64,000 nt of DNA, from NCBI GenBank assembly GCA_029953615.1, contig CP124529.1:4216501-4280500 (forward strand). Direction: 5' to 3'. Numbering within the stretch: the stretch's first letter is position 1; every line of letters begins with the position of its first letter. The stretch is from Pseudomonas putida. Its GTDB lineage: Bacteria > Pseudomonadota > Gammaproteobacteria > Pseudomonadales > Pseudomonadaceae. The notes beneath the pieces were generated by a model. It searched no databases. It was given only the letters and a program-made list of their open reading frames with translations, and was not told where the DNA came from. The position numbers and the translations under genes were made by a program. Shown in pieces: positions 33,714 to 42,629 of this stretch.

Positions 33714-35275
33714 AGCTGTATATCCCCTGCGACTCGGTAGCCCGCGCCGTGGGCGCCGACCAGGTCGCCGCTACCTTGCTGCGCGAGGCCGAGCGCCGCC
33801 AGCTGCCGCTGGACATCCAGCGCACCAGTTCCCGCGGGCTGTACTGGCTGGAGCCATTGCTGGAATGCGACAGCGCGCAAGGGCGCCTGGGTTTCGGCCC
33901 GGTTACCCCGGAAGACGTGCCGTCCTTGCTCGACGCCTTGACCGTTGAGCCCGGTGAACCCGGCGGCCATTCGCTGGCGCTGGGGCCCGTCGAAGACATC
34001 CCTTACCTCAAGACCCAGCAGCGCCTGCTGTTCGCCCGCGCCGGCATTACCCGCCCATTGTCGCTGGACGACTACCGCGCCCATGGCGGCTTCGCCGGCC
34101 TGGAAGCGGCCGTGGCCCTGGACGGTGCCGAGGTGGTCGCCGCCGTGCTCGATTCCGGCTTGCGCGGTCGCGGCGGTGCAGCGTTCCCGGCCGGCATCAA
34201 GTGGCGCACCGTGCGTGACGCCGGGGCCGGGCAGAAGTACGTGGTATGCAACGCCGACGAGGGTGACTCCGGTACCTTTGCCGACCGGATGCTGATGGAA
34301 GGTGACCCGTTCCTGCTGATCGAGGGCATGATCATTGCCGGCCTCGCCGTGGGTGCCGACAAGGGCTACATCTATGTGCGCTCGGAATACCCCGACGCCA
34401 TCCGCGTGCTCGACCAGGCTTTCGCCATCGCCCGTGACGCTGGATACCTCGGCAACGACGTGGCCGGTAGCGGCCAGGCCTTCGACCTGGAAGTGCGGGT
34501 CGGCGCCGGCGCCTATATCTGCGGCGAAGAAACCGCGCTGCTCGAATCCATCGAAGGCAAGCGCGGCATCGTCCGCGCCAAGCCTCCGCTGCCCGCACTG
34601 CAGGGCCTGTTCGGCCTGCCGACGCTGGTGCACAACGTACTCACCCTGGCCTCGGTACCCATCATCATGGCCAAGGGCGCGGCGTTCTATCGCGACTTCG
34701 GCATGGGCCGCTCGCTGGGCACCATGCCATTCCAGCTGGCCGGCAACATCCGCCAGGGCGGCCTGGTGGAACGCGCCTTTGGCCTGACCCTGCGCGAACT
34801 GGTGGAAGGCTATGGCGGCGGCACGGCCAGTGGCCGGCCGCTGAAGGCCGCGCAGGTGGGTGGCCCGCTCGGTGCCTGGGTACCGCCCAGCCATTTCGAC
34901 ACGCCGCTGGACTATGAAGCCTTCGCTGCCATGGGCGCGATGCTCGGCCATGGTGGTGTGGTAGTGGCCGACGACACCTTGAACATGGCCAGCATGGCGC
35001 GCTTTGCCTTGCAGTTCTGTGCCGAAGAGTCCTGTGGCAAATGTACCCCGTGCCGCATCGGCTCGACCCGGGGCATGGAAGTGGTCGACCGGCTGATCGC
35101 CACCAGCGACCTGTCCGAGCGGCATGACCAGGCCCTGTTGCTGCGCGACCTGTGCGACACCATGCAATACGGGTCGCTGTGCGCCATGGGCGGCATGACC
35201 GCCTATCCGGTGGCCAGCGCCCTCAAGTACTTCCCTGCCGATTTCGGGCTGACCCACACGGAGGCCGCACAGTGA
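33707..35275 (+). CDS. fdsB: NAD-dependent formate dehydrogenase, beta (flavin) subunit
   Basis: The 522-residue NuoF-like protein binds FMN, NAD(H) and a [4Fe-4S] cluster. GLRGRGGAAFPAGIKWRT and NADEGDSGTFADR form the flavin/NADH site, and ESCGKCTPCRIGSTRG holds the cluster ligands. The first 150 or so residues are an NuoE-type thioredoxin-like extension found in FdsB. It is the NAD+-reducing site of the complex. It overlaps fdsG by seven bases and fdsA by four. Confidence 0.94.
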   Translation: MLKLYIPCDSVARAVGADQVAATLLREAERRQLPLDIQRTSSRGLYWLEPLLECDSAQGRLGFGPVTPEDVPSLLDALTVEPGEPGGHSLALGPVEDIPYLKTQQRLLFARAGITRPLSLDDYRAHGGFAGLEAAVALDGAEVVAAVLDSGLRGRGGAAFPAGIKWRTVRDAGAGQKYVVCNADEGDSGTFADRMLMEGDPFLLIEGMIIAGLAVGADKGYIYVRSEYPDAIRVLDQAFAIARDAGYLGNDVAGSGQAFDLEVRVGAGAYICGEETALLESIEGKRGIVRAKPPLPALQGLFGLPTLVHNVLTLASVPIIMAKGAAFYRDFGMGRSLGTMPFQLAGNIRQGGLVERAFGLTLRELVEGYGGGTASGRPLKAAQVGGPLGAWVPPSHFDTPLDYEAFAAMGAMLGHGGVVVADDTLNMASMARFALQFCAEESCGKCTPCRIGSTRGMEVVDRLIATSDLSERHDQALLLRDLCDTMQYGSLCAMGGMTAYPVASALKYFPADFGLTHTEAAQ

Positions 35276-38154
35276 TCAATTTTTTCGACCCCGCTTCTGA
35301 TAAAAGCAGCGACCTCGGCACCCCGGCCCGTGACAGCGAGGTACAGGTCAGCCTGAGCATCGATGGCCGCGCCATCACCGTGCCCGCCGGCACCTCGGTG
35401 ATGCGTGCCGCGGCCATGCTCGGCACCAGCATCCCCAAACTGTGCGCCACCGACAGCCTCGAAGCCTTCGGCTCGTGCCGCATGTGCATGGTGGAAATCG
35501 AAGGCATGCGTGGCTACCCGGCCTCCTGCACCACCCCGGTCAGCGAAGGTATGGTGGTGCACACTGAAACCCCGCGCCTGGCCGGTTTGCGCCGCAACGT
35601 GATGGAGCTGTACATCTCCGACCACCCGCTGGACTGCCTGACCTGTTCGGCCAACGGCAACTGCGAGCTGCAGACCGTGGCCGGCCAGGTGGGCCTGCGC
35701 GAGGTACGCTACGGCTATGACGGTGCCAACCACCTGGCCGAGAAGAAGGATGTATCCAACCCGTATTTCGACTACGAGCCGAGCAAGTGCATCGTCTGCA
35801 GCCGCTGCGTGCGTGCCTGCGAGGACATCCAGGGCACCTTCGCCCTGACCATCACCGGGCGCGGCTTTGAATCGAGGGTGGCGGCGGCGGGTGGTGAAAA
35901 CTTCCTCGCCTCCGAGTGCGTGTCGTGCGGCGCCTGCGTGCAGGCCTGCCCGACCGCGACCCTGACCGAAAAGAGCCTGGTGCAGCTGGGCCAACCCGAG
36001 CGTGCGGTCATCACCACCTGCGCCTACTGCGGCGTCGGTTGCTCGTTCCGTGCCGAGATGAAGGGCGACCAGCTGGTGCGCATGGTCCCGGACAAGAACG
36101 GCGGCGCCAACCACGGCCACGCCTGCGTCAAGGGCCGCTTCGCCTGGGGCTACGCCACTCACCCGGACCGCATCACCAAGCCGATGATCCGCAAGCGCCT
36201 GGAAGACCCATGGCAGGAAGTCAGCTGGGACGAGGCGGTGACCTACGCCGCCAGCGAATTCCGCCGTATCCAGCTGAAGTACGGTCGCGACTCCATCGGT
36301 GGCATCACCTCCAGCCGCTGCACCAACGAAGAAGCCTACCTGGTGCAGAAACTGGTGCGCACGGCGTTCGGCAACAACAACGTGGATACCTGCGCACGGG
36401 TATGCCATTCGCCCACCGGCTACGGCCTGAAGCAGACCCTGGGTGAATCGGCCGGTACGCAAAGCTTCGACTCGGTGATGCAGGCCGACGTGGTGCTGGT
36501 GATCGGCGCCAACCCCACCGATGCCCACCCGGTATTCGGCTCGCAGCTCAAGCGCCGCCTGCGCCAGGGCGCGCGGCTGATCGTGATCGACCCGCGACGC
36601 ATCGACCTGGTCGACTCGCCGCACGCTCGCGCCGAGCTGCACCTGCAACTGCGCCCCGGCACCAACGTGGCCATGCTCAACGCCCTGGCCCACGTGATCG
36701 TTACCGAAGGCCTGCTGGCCCAGCGCTTCATTGATGCCCGCTGCGAAACCGAGGATTTCGCCCGCTGGCGCGACTTCGTCAGCCTGGCGGAAAACGCCCC
36801 CGAAGTGCTTGGCCCGGTCTGCGGCGTGCCTGCCGAGCAGATCCGCGCCGCCGCCCGGCTGTATGCCACCGGCGGCAACGCGGCGATCTACTACGGCCTG
36901 GGCGTGACCGAGCACAGCCAGGGCAGCACCGCGGTGATGGGCATCGCCAACCTGGCCATGGCCACCGGCAACATCGGCCGGGAAGGGGTAGGGGTGAACC
37001 CGCTGCGCGGGCAGAACAATGTGCAGGGCTCGTGCGACATGGGCTCGTTCCCTCACGAACTGCCCGGCTACCGGCATATTTCCAACGAGGGCGTGCGTGC
37101 CGAGTTCGAGCGTGCCTGGGGCGTGACCCTGCAGCCCGACCCGGGCTTGCGCATCCCCAACATGTTCGAGGCAGCGCTGGACGGCAGCTTCAAGGCCCTG
37201 TACTGCCAGGGCGAAGACATTGCCCAGAGCGACCCCAACACCCAGCACGTCACCGCGGCCCTGCTGGCCATGGAGTGCGTGGTGGTGCAGGACATCTTCC
37301 TCAATGAAACAGCCAAGTTCGCCCATGTGTTCCTGCCGGGCAGCTCGTTCCTGGAGAAGGACGGCACCTTCACCAACGCCGAGCGACGCATCTCGCGGGT
37401 GCGCAAGGTCATGGAGCCGCTGGCCGGCAAGGCCGACTGGGAGGCGACCATGGCCCTGGCCAACGCCCTGGGCTACCCGATGAACTACCGTCATCCGTCC
37501 GAGATCATGGACGAGATCGCCCGCCTGACGCCTACCTTCCACCGTGTCAGCTACGCCGAGATCGACCGCCACGGCAGCCTGCAGTGGCCGTGCAACGACG
37601 CAGCGCCGGATGGCACGCCAACCATGCACATTGACCAGTTCGTGCGCGGCAAGGGGCGCTTCATGCTCACTGGCTACGTGCCCACCGAGGAGAAGGTCAA
37701 CAACCGCTTCCCGCTGCTGCTGACCACCGGGCGCATCCTCAGCCAGTACAACGTCGGCGCCCAGACCCGGCGCACCGGCAACGTCGCCTGGCATGACGCC
37801 GACCGTCTGGAAATCCACCCCACCGACGCTGAAAGCCGTGGCATCCAGGATGGCGACTGGGTTGGCATTGGCAGCCGCGCCGGGCAGACGGTGCTGCGCG
37901 CCAAGGTCAGTGCGCGGGTAGCGCCAGGGGTGGTGTACACCACGTTCCACTTCCCCGAATCGGGGGCCAACGTGATTACCACCGACAACTCCGACTGGGC
38001 TACCAACTGCCCTGAGTACAAGGTGACGGCGGTGGAGGTGGTGAAGGTATTCCAGCCTTCGCAGTGGCAGAAGCGTTACCAGGACTTCAGTGACGAGCAA
38101 CGGCGTTTGCTGAAGGAGCGCCGTATTGCGGAGAAAACCGAGGTGCGCCGATGA
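35272..38154 (+). CDS. fdsA: NAD-dependent formate dehydrogenase, alpha (molybdenum) subunit
   Basis: The 960-residue catalytic subunit has an N-terminal [2Fe-2S] ferredoxin domain (CATDSLEAFGSCRMCMVE), the His-ligated cluster region DHPLDCLTCSANGNC, two [4Fe-4S] motifs (CIVCSRCVRAC and CVSCGACVQACPTA), the Fdh cluster CAYCGVGCSF and the molybdenum-ligand cysteine in CARVCHSPTGYGL. A C-terminal molybdopterin-dinucleotide domain ends the protein. The cysteine, not selenocysteine, form is used. A GTG at 35272, overlapping the fdsB stop as GTGA and preceded by GGAGG, is the start. A long in-frame extension upstream lies inside fdsB. The chaperone gene fdsC/fdhD is not adjacent. Confidence 0.96.
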   Translation: MINFFDPASDKSSDLGTPARDSEVQVSLSIDGRAITVPAGTSVMRAAAMLGTSIPKLCATDSLEAFGSCRMCMVEIEGMRGYPASCTTPVSEGMVVHTETPRLAGLRRNVMELYISDHPLDCLTCSANGNCELQTVAGQVGLREVRYGYDGANHLAEKKDVSNPYFDYEPSKCIVCSRCVRACEDIQGTFALTITGRGFESRVAAAGGENFLASECVSCGACVQACPTATLTEKSLVQLGQPERAVITTCAYCGVGCSFRAEMKGDQLVRMVPDKNGGANHGHACVKGRFAWGYATHPDRITKPMIRKRLEDPWQEVSWDEAVTYAASEFRRIQLKYGRDSIGGITSSRCTNEEAYLVQKLVRTAFGNNNVDTCARVCHSPTGYGLKQTLGESAGTQSFDSVMQADVVLVIGANPTDAHPVFGSQLKRRLRQGARLIVIDPRRIDLVDSPHARAELHLQLRPGTNVAMLNALAHVIVTEGLLAQRFIDARCETEDFARWRDFVSLAENAPEVLGPVCGVPAEQIRAAARLYATGGNAAIYYGLGVTEHSQGSTAVMGIANLAMATGNIGREGVGVNPLRGQNNVQGSCDMGSFPHELPGYRHISNEGVRAEFERAWGVTLQPDPGLRIPNMFEAALDGSFKALYCQGEDIAQSDPNTQHVTAALLAMECVVVQDIFLNETAKFAHVFLPGSSFLEKDGTFTNAERRISRVRKVMEPLAGKADWEATMALANALGYPMNYRHPSEIMDEIARLTPTFHRVSYAEIDRHGSLQWPCNDAAPDGTPTMHIDQFVRGKGRFMLTGYVPTEEKVNNRFPLLLTTGRILSQYNVGAQTRRTGNVAWHDADRLEIHPTDAESRGIQDGDWVGIGSRAGQTVLRAKVSARVAPGVVYTTFHFPESGANVITTDNSDWATNCPEYKVTAVEVVKVFQPSQWQKRYQDFSDEQRRLLKERRIAEKTEVRR

Positions 38155-38354
38155 GCGCTGAGAACCTGGTCAAGATGGCCAACCAGATTGCCCATTACTT
38201 CGACAGCGAGCCAGACCGGGCGCTGGCGGTGCAAGGGGTACGGCAGCATCTGCAAAGCTTCTGGACGCCGGCGATGCGCCGGCAGCTGGCGGAATGGGCC
38301 GAGGCCAATGCAGGGGAGGGCCTGGACCCGAAGGTGCGGGAGGCGTTGGCCTAG
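38151..38354 (+). CDS. fdsD: NAD-dependent formate dehydrogenase, delta subunit
   Basis: The 67-residue protein overlaps the fdsA stop by four bases (ATGA) and has the FdsD pattern: LVKMANQIAHYFDSEPDRAL, then VRQHLQSFWTPAMRRQLAEW. FdsD is a small subunit needed for full activity or stability of the complex in other species. The opposite strand is covered almost entirely by an extended universal stress protein frame (see the finding on its lost stop codon). Confidence 0.9.
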   Translation: MSAENLVKMANQIAHYFDSEPDRALAVQGVRQHLQSFWTPAMRRQLAEWAEANAGEGLDPKVREALA

Positions 38355-39354
38355 CTATCGGTACTGATTGGGGCTGCTGCGCAGCCCATCGCCGGCAAGC
38401 CAGCTCCCACAGGTACTGCACATGACTTGAGGTCAATGCGGTCGATGTGGGAGCTGGCTTGCCGGCGACAGGGCCCTGACAGATTGAATTCCAGCCGCGG
38501 GCCAGCTCGGCCAGGTGCGCGATGGCTTCCTCGCTCTTGAGTACCAGCACATCCCCCTCCAGCGCATCCAGCACCACCTCCGAGGTATTACCAATCAACG
38601 CCCCGGAAATCCCCGTGCGGCACACCGTGCCGATCACCGTCACGACCGCATCGAGCTTCTTCTCGGTATGCGGGATCAGCACATCCGCCGGCCCTTCAGC
38701 CACATGCAGGCGGTCGTCGCTGATGCCGTACTCTGCCTGGAATGCCTTGCACGCCTCGCGGTAACGCTTCTCGATGGTTTCGCTCAACTGGTACACCGGG
38801 TCCGACGCCGACAGCATCGGCGAAGGATGGGCGCTGATGACGTGCAACTCGCCCTTGGCCAGTTTGGCAATCTGGAAGCCATGGTCGATGATGCTGGCAT
38901 GCAGGCGGCGGTGGTCCTCGTCCTGGTTGCCCACGTCCACCGCGGCCAGGAACTTGCCGCCGGTCCACGGCCGCTCGCTCTTCACCATCAGCACGGCACA
39001 CGGGCACTGGCGCAGCAGCTTCCAGTCGCTGGGAGTGAGCAGGGCCTTTTTCAGCGGGTTGTCCGGGCGGTGTTCCTTGATCACCAGCTCGCAGCCCTCG
39101 GCCTGTTGCACATAGATGATGGTGTCGTGCAGGTTGTCGCGCCAGGCCTCTTCATGGGTGACATTGTCATACCCGTCATCATGCAACTGGCTGCTCAGCA
39201 GGCTCAGCAGCGCGCAGTGGTCATGCCTTCTGTCGCACATCAGCAGGTGCAGGCGGGCGCCGGTGACGCCGGCGATCAGCTTGGCCCGGGTCAGTGCCCG
39301 GCTGTGGGCGTGCTCGGGGTCGAGAACGACAAGGATGCTGCGGACGGCTTGCAT
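38170..39354 (-). CDS. Tandem universal stress protein with an apparent C-terminal read-through
   Basis: The first 287 residues form two Usp domains (SILVVLDPEHAHSRALTRAK near the N terminus, CAVLMVKSERPW closing domain 1, VVTVIGTVCRTGISGALIGN with the ATP-loop-like GxxGG-type region in domain 2). The normal end would be near HLAELARG, but codon 288 is TGG (38493-38491). The frame then runs on for 107 codons through REP DNA and antisense of fdsD. The added tail (Pro/Ala/Arg-rich) is not domain-like. A perfect Anr box and a well-placed -10 lie upstream, fitting the low-oxygen induction usual for such proteins in Pseudomonas. Confidence 0.85.
   Translation of the reverse strand: MQAVRSILVVLDPEHAHSRALTRAKLIAGVTGARLHLLMCDRRHDHCALLSLLSSQLHDDGYDNVTHEEAWRDNLHDTIIYVQQAEGCELVIKEHRPDNPLKKALLTPSDWKLLRQCPCAVLMVKSERPWTGGKFLAAVDVGNQDEDHRRLHASIIDHGFQIAKLAKGELHVISAHPSPMLSASDPVYQLSETIEKRYREACKAFQAEYGISDDRLHVAEGPADVLIPHTEKKLDAVVTVIGTVCRTGISGALIGNTSEVVLDALEGDVLVLKSEEAIAHLAELARGWNSICQGPVAGKPAPTSTALTSSHVQYLWELACRRWAAQQPQSVPIARPTPPAPSGPGPPLHWPRPIPPAAGASPASRSFADAAVPLAPPAPGLARCRSNGQSGWPS
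38370..38476. repeat. REP pair between fdsD and the universal stress protein
   Basis: Two inverted units of the TGGGAGCTGGCTTGCCGGCGA variant lie at 38381-38411 and 38445-38474, with GGGGCTGCTGCGCAGCCC adjoining at 38370-38387. On the minus strand they are translated as part of the read-through tail of the stress protein. Confidence 0.8.
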
Positions 39355-39392
39355 GGGCGTTAGCTCCCTTCAAAGGTGGCGACCAATGCCTG

Positions 39393-39435
39393 ACTATAGT
39401 CGGCGCTTCCCCCGCTGGCGCTTGATGCATATCAA
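39393..39435 (-). promoter_or_regulatory. Anr (FNR-type) box and -10 of the universal stress protein gene
   Basis: TTGATGCATATCAA (39422-39435) is a perfect Anr/FNR consensus TTGAT-N4-ATCAA. On the minus strand a -10 hexamer TATAGT lies at 39398-39393. With a start point near 39386, the box centre would be at about -42, the standard class II activation position. Confidence 0.8.
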
Positions 39436-39508
39436 GCATAGTCACTGGCGCCGCCCACCGCCGCCGGTATAATCGCCGGCCTTGCCCGTTCTGTGTGGTT
39501 GCACGCTT

Positions 39509-40126
39509 ATGTCCCTGATCCCCGAAATCGACGCCTTTCTTGGTTGCCCGACCCCAGACGCCTGGATCGAAGCGGCGCTCGCCGACCAGGAAACCCTGCT
39601 GATCGACCACAAGAACTGCGAATTCAAGGCTGCCAGCACCGCCCTGAGCCTGATCGCCAAGTACAACACCCACCTCGACCTGATCAACATGATGTCGCGC
39701 CTGGCCCGCGAGGAACTGGTGCACCACGAACAGGTTCTGCGCCTGATGAAACGCCGTGGCGTGCCGCTGCGCCCGGTGTCGGCGGGGCGTTATGCGTCGG
39801 GGCTGCGGCGTCTGGTGCGCGCTCACGAGCCGGTCAAGCTGGTGGATACGCTGGTGGTGGGGGCGTTCATCGAGGCGCGCAGCTGCGAGCGCTTCGCCGC
39901 GCTGGTACCGCACCTGGACGAGGAGCTGGGCCGCTTCTACCACGGCCTGCTGAAGAGCGAAGCGCGCCACTACCAGGGTTACCTGAAGCTGGCGCACAAC
40001 TACGGCGATGAGGCGGACATCGCCCGCCGGGTGGAACTGGTGCGCGCGGCGGAGGTGGAGTTGATCCAGTCACCGGACCAGGAGCTGCGCTTTCACAGCG
40101 GCATCCCGCTGGCGCAGGCCGCCTGA
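39509..40126 (+). CDS. miaE: tRNA 2-methylthio-N6-isopentenyladenosine-37 hydroxylase MiaE
   Basis: The 205-residue di-iron enzyme uses O2 to hydroxylate the isopentenyl chain of ms2i6A at position 37 of tRNAs. Ferritin-like helices carry the ligands: LLIDHKNCEFKAAS, LAREELVHHEQVLRLMKRRG (Glu-Leu-Val-His-His-Glu), GAFIEARSCERFAALV and SEARHYQGYL. The ATG at 39509 matches the known family start; a TTG nine codons upstream is in frame but unlikely. It is divergent from the stress protein gene. Confidence 0.94.
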   Translation: MSLIPEIDAFLGCPTPDAWIEAALADQETLLIDHKNCEFKAASTALSLIAKYNTHLDLINMMSRLAREELVHHEQVLRLMKRRGVPLRPVSAGRYASGLRRLVRAHEPVKLVDTLVVGAFIEARSCERFAALVPHLDEELGRFYHGLLKSEARHYQGYLKLAHNYGDEADIARRVELVRAAEVELIQSPDQELRFHSGIPLAQAA

Positions 40127-40148
40127 TTCGCACCAGGCGGCCCTGGCG

Positions 40149-40469
40149 TCAGTGACGGCGTCCCAGCAGCAGGCCGACCACCAGCCCGAGGCCCGCGGAA
40201 ATGGCCACGGTCTGCCACGGGTGGCCACCGATGTAGTCCTGGGTAGCCGCCACCACCGGTTGCGCCTTGCCGCGTACCTTGTTGGCGGCTTGGCGCGCCT
40301 GGCGTAGCTTGAGGCTTACCTGCGCGCGCAGGGTTTCCGCTTCGTCACCCACCAGGGCGGCGCTTTCGTTCAGCAGCTTTTCCGATTCTTCGATCAGCGC
40401 CTGCAGTTCGCTGAATACCTGGTCCTTGATCTGATCGCTGTCGGCCAGCGCGGCGTTTTTCCGGGCCAT
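40149..40469 (-). CDS. DUF883 (ElaB/YqjD) family membrane-anchored protein
   Basis: The 106-residue protein has a long acidic helix (VFSELQALIEESEKLLNESA) and a C-terminal membrane anchor (TVAISAGLGLVVGLLLGRRH), the layout of ElaB/YqjD. In E. coli, YqjD ties ribosomes to the inner membrane in stationary phase. Here the role is unproven. The ATG at 40469 gives the family-typical start; the 27 extra in-frame codons upstream are not conserved-looking. Confidence 0.88.
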   Translation of the reverse strand: MARKNAALADSDQIKDQVFSELQALIEESEKLLNESAALVGDEAETLRAQVSLKLRQARQAANKVRGKAQPVVAATQDYIGGHPWQTVAISAGLGLVVGLLLGRRH

Positions 40470-40597
40470 GAACTCGTCCTCGTCGATGGTGTGGCTAGAA
40501 CAATGGATGCCGGCGCGTCGGGAAAGTTGCGGCGGCATTGGGTGTTGCAATACCTGGGTGTAAGATAGCGGCCATTTTCAAAGTTGCAGGTACCTTC

Positions 40598-40861
40598 ATG
40601 AGTTTCAATCTGGCCAACATGAGCTTCGAGGAACGGGCGCAGATCGAGGCAGAGAAGGCCCGGCTGTTCGAACTGTGGCAGAACAACCTGGGCAAGGCCA
40701 AGGGCGAAGCGGCGCGGCTGATTGCCGAAAAACCACGGCGCAAAGGCAAATGGGCCGAGTGGGTGCGCGCCGAGCTGGATGGCATGTCGCCGCCCGAATA
40801 CGCCAACATGGTGCGCAGCGAAGTCAACAAGCTGATGGCCGCAGCCAGCGCCAACCGCTGA
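40598..40861 (+). CDS. Small uncharacterised protein
   Basis: The 87-residue protein is highly charged and helical (MSFEERAQIEAEKARLFELW, then AKGEAARLIAEKPRRKGKWA). No signal peptide or known domain is recognised. The ATG at 40598 (MSFNLANMSF) is preferred; an in-frame frame open from 40538 lacks a plausible start. It is divergent from the DUF883 gene and convergent with the LEA-type lipoprotein gene. Confidence 0.7.
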   Translation: MSFNLANMSFEERAQIEAEKARLFELWQNNLGKAKGEAARLIAEKPRRKGKWAEWVRAELDGMSPPEYANMVRSEVNKLMAAASANR

Positions 40862-40879
40862 TCACACCCCGCCAGGCGC

Positions 40880-41362
40880 CTACCAGTAGGCGCCCTTGGG
40901 CAGGTCCAGCTTGCCCTCGTCGGTAAAACGCACGGTCCCCAGCAGCCCGCCGGCCAGCTTGCCGCGCAGCACATAGGGCAGGCCCTGCAACGAGCCCGCC
41001 TGGCCCAGCCCATAGGCCTGGCGCAGGAAGGAAAACGCCGTGATGCTCACCGGTACCACGACCACCGCTTCGCCATAACGGCCGATATGCCCCTGCTGGT
41101 CGCTGACCCCGGCCGCCAGCGGCTGGCCGTTCACTTCCAGGTTCAGGGCGATGCCGTTGTAGTCGATTGGCGCCTCGTTGGGGTTTTGCACTCGCATCTT
41201 CACCGCCATGCGCAATTCCAGCTCTTGCCCGGTTAGCGGCTCTATCCCGATCACGCTGATATTGACCGGGTCGCGTGGCTGGAACAGCGCACAGGCCCCC
41301 AGGCCGCAGGCCAGCAGCAGGACCAGGAGCAGGCGGGCGTAGCGGTGCAGACGGGCAGCCAT
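40880..41362 (-). CDS. LEA type 2 / WHy-domain lipoprotein
   Basis: The 160-residue protein has a lipoprotein signal with lipobox LGAC (LLLACGLGACALFQPRDPVN) and then a single water-stress/hypersensitive-response domain: ELRMAVKMRVQNPNEAPIDY, followed by NGIALNLEVNGQPLAAGVSD. In plants LEA-2 domains protect under dehydration; bacterial members are envelope proteins of unknown role. The residue after the lipobox Cys is Ala, compatible with outer-membrane sorting. Confidence 0.85.
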   Translation of the reverse strand: MAARLHRYARLLLVLLLACGLGACALFQPRDPVNISVIGIEPLTGQELELRMAVKMRVQNPNEAPIDYNGIALNLEVNGQPLAAGVSDQQGHIGRYGEAVVVVPVSITAFSFLRQAYGLGQAGSLQGLPYVLRGKLAGGLLGTVRFTDEGKLDLPKGAYW

Positions 41363-41442
41363 GGAGTGCGACCTTGCCAGAGTGGGCGAATGGGCAGTGT
41401 GGCAAATACGCGTCGGCGTTGAAAGTCTCCCTCCGGATGAAA

Positions 41443-41461
41443 GATACTGTTTCTCATTAAC
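41443..41461. promoter_or_regulatory. Fur box upstream of iutY
   Basis: GATACTGTTTCTCATTAAC matches the 19-bp Fur consensus GATAATGATAATCATTATC at 14 positions and lies 25 bases ahead of the iutY start. It fits iron repression of the iutY-iutA genes. Confidence 0.65.
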
Positions 41462-41485
41462 GCCCGATAAAACTTCCTACTGGCC

Positions 41486-42619
41486 ATGCCCAAACCCATG
41501 CTGACCTCACCCGTGTCGGGCCTGCTGGCGAGTTTCCAGGAGCACCACGACGACCTGCTGCAGTTTCTGACCCGGCGCATGAGCGACCGCCAGCGCGCTG
41601 CCGACGTTGCGCAGGAAACCTACCTGAAGCTGGTGAGCATCGACCAGCAGGCGGTGCCGGTGTTGCACGCGCGCAGTTTCATCTTCCGCGTGGCCGGCAA
41701 CTTGGCGATCGATGCCTTGCGCCGCGAGCAGCGCATTGCCGCCAGCCACGACGACAGTGAGCGGGCAGCTGAGGTGGTTTGCCCGGCGCCGGCACCCGAG
41801 GCGGTGTTGCTGGCCCGGGAGCGCCTGCAGATCCTCGATCAGGCGCTGCTGCAGCTGTCCGACAATGCCCGTCAGGCGCTGTTGCTCAACCGCGTCGAAG
41901 GCCTGACCCAGGCGCAGATCGCGCAACGCTTGGGCGTTTCCGAAAGCATGGTGGCGAAATACATCGGCCAGGCCCTGCGCCATTGCCGAGGCTGGCTCAA
42001 GCAGGCGGGTGTTGCTGCTGCACTGCTGTTGGCGGTTGGTGTGGCGGGTTGGCAGCAGGCGCCGGTGCTGCTGGCGGATTACCGCACGGGGGTGGGTGAG
42101 CGGCAGGTGTTGACCCTGGCCGATGGCACACGGGTGACGCTGAACAGCGCCAGTGCGCTGAGCGTGGTGTTCAGCGACCGTGAGCGGCGGGTGGTGCTGG
42201 CGTCTGGCGAAGCCTTGTTCGAGACCACGGACGATTCACGGCCCTTCGTGGTCGATACGGCCGGTGAGCGAGTGCAGGGGAGTGCGGCCACCTTCAGCGT
42301 GCGTCGCGATGGCCGCGTGGTATTGGCACAGGGCGAAGCCAAGGTTGGCGCGCATGAACTGGCAGTTGCGGCGGATGCCGGCACGCAGATGGCCTGGCAG
42401 CGAGGCAAGCTGATCTTCAACGGCAAGCCGCTGGGGCAGGTGCTGGCGGAGCTCGAGCGTTACCGGCATGGGCGCATTGTGCTGTCGGATAGCAGGCTGG
42501 CGGCGATGGAGGTGAGCGGGGTGTTCGACCTCGATGAGCCGGAGGCCCTGTTGCGGACCCTTGAACAGCGGTATGGGCTGAAGGTGACCTACCTGCCGTG
42601 GCTGGCCGTGGTGCATTGA
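41486..42619 (+). CDS. iutY: Hybrid sigma factor / anti-sigma factor (FecI-FecR fusion, IutY type)
   Basis: The 377-residue protein joins two normally separate proteins. Residues about 20-80 are ECF sigma region 2 (DVAQETYLKLVS, then FRVAGNLAIDALRREQR) and about 113-166 are region 4 (LSDNARQALLLNRVEGLTQA). A transmembrane helix at 174-190 and a periplasmic FecR domain follow (LTLADGTRVTLNSASALSVV, then GEALFETTDDSRPFVVDT). Such a hybrid, IutY, is known in P. putida for control of the adjacent aerobactin receptor, where proteolysis frees the sigma domain. The ATG at 41486 or the one four codons later may be the start. Confidence 0.93.
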   Translation: MPKPMLTSPVSGLLASFQEHHDDLLQFLTRRMSDRQRAADVAQETYLKLVSIDQQAVPVLHARSFIFRVAGNLAIDALRREQRIAASHDDSERAAEVVCPAPAPEAVLLARERLQILDQALLQLSDNARQALLLNRVEGLTQAQIAQRLGVSESMVAKYIGQALRHCRGWLKQAGVAAALLLAVGVAGWQQAPVLLADYRTGVGERQVLTLADGTRVTLNSASALSVVFSDRERRVVLASGEALFETTDDSRPFVVDTAGERVQGSAATFSVRRDGRVVLAQGEAKVGAHELAVAADAGTQMAWQRGKLIFNGKPLGQVLAELERYRHGRIVLSDSRLAAMEVSGVFDLDEPEALLRTLEQRYGLKVTYLPWLAVVH

Positions 42620-42629
42620 TTCGTCTGTG

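Noticed and set aside
33422..35257. 611-codon minus-strand frame opposite fdsB
   Set aside because: Shadow frame of fdsG/fdsB with no domain or ribosome-binding site.
35203..38100. 965-codon open frame on the minus strand opposite fdsA
   Set aside because: Its composition is His/Val/Gly/Ala-rich without motifs, and it is the mirror of a clear molybdenum formate dehydrogenase gene in high-GC DNA.
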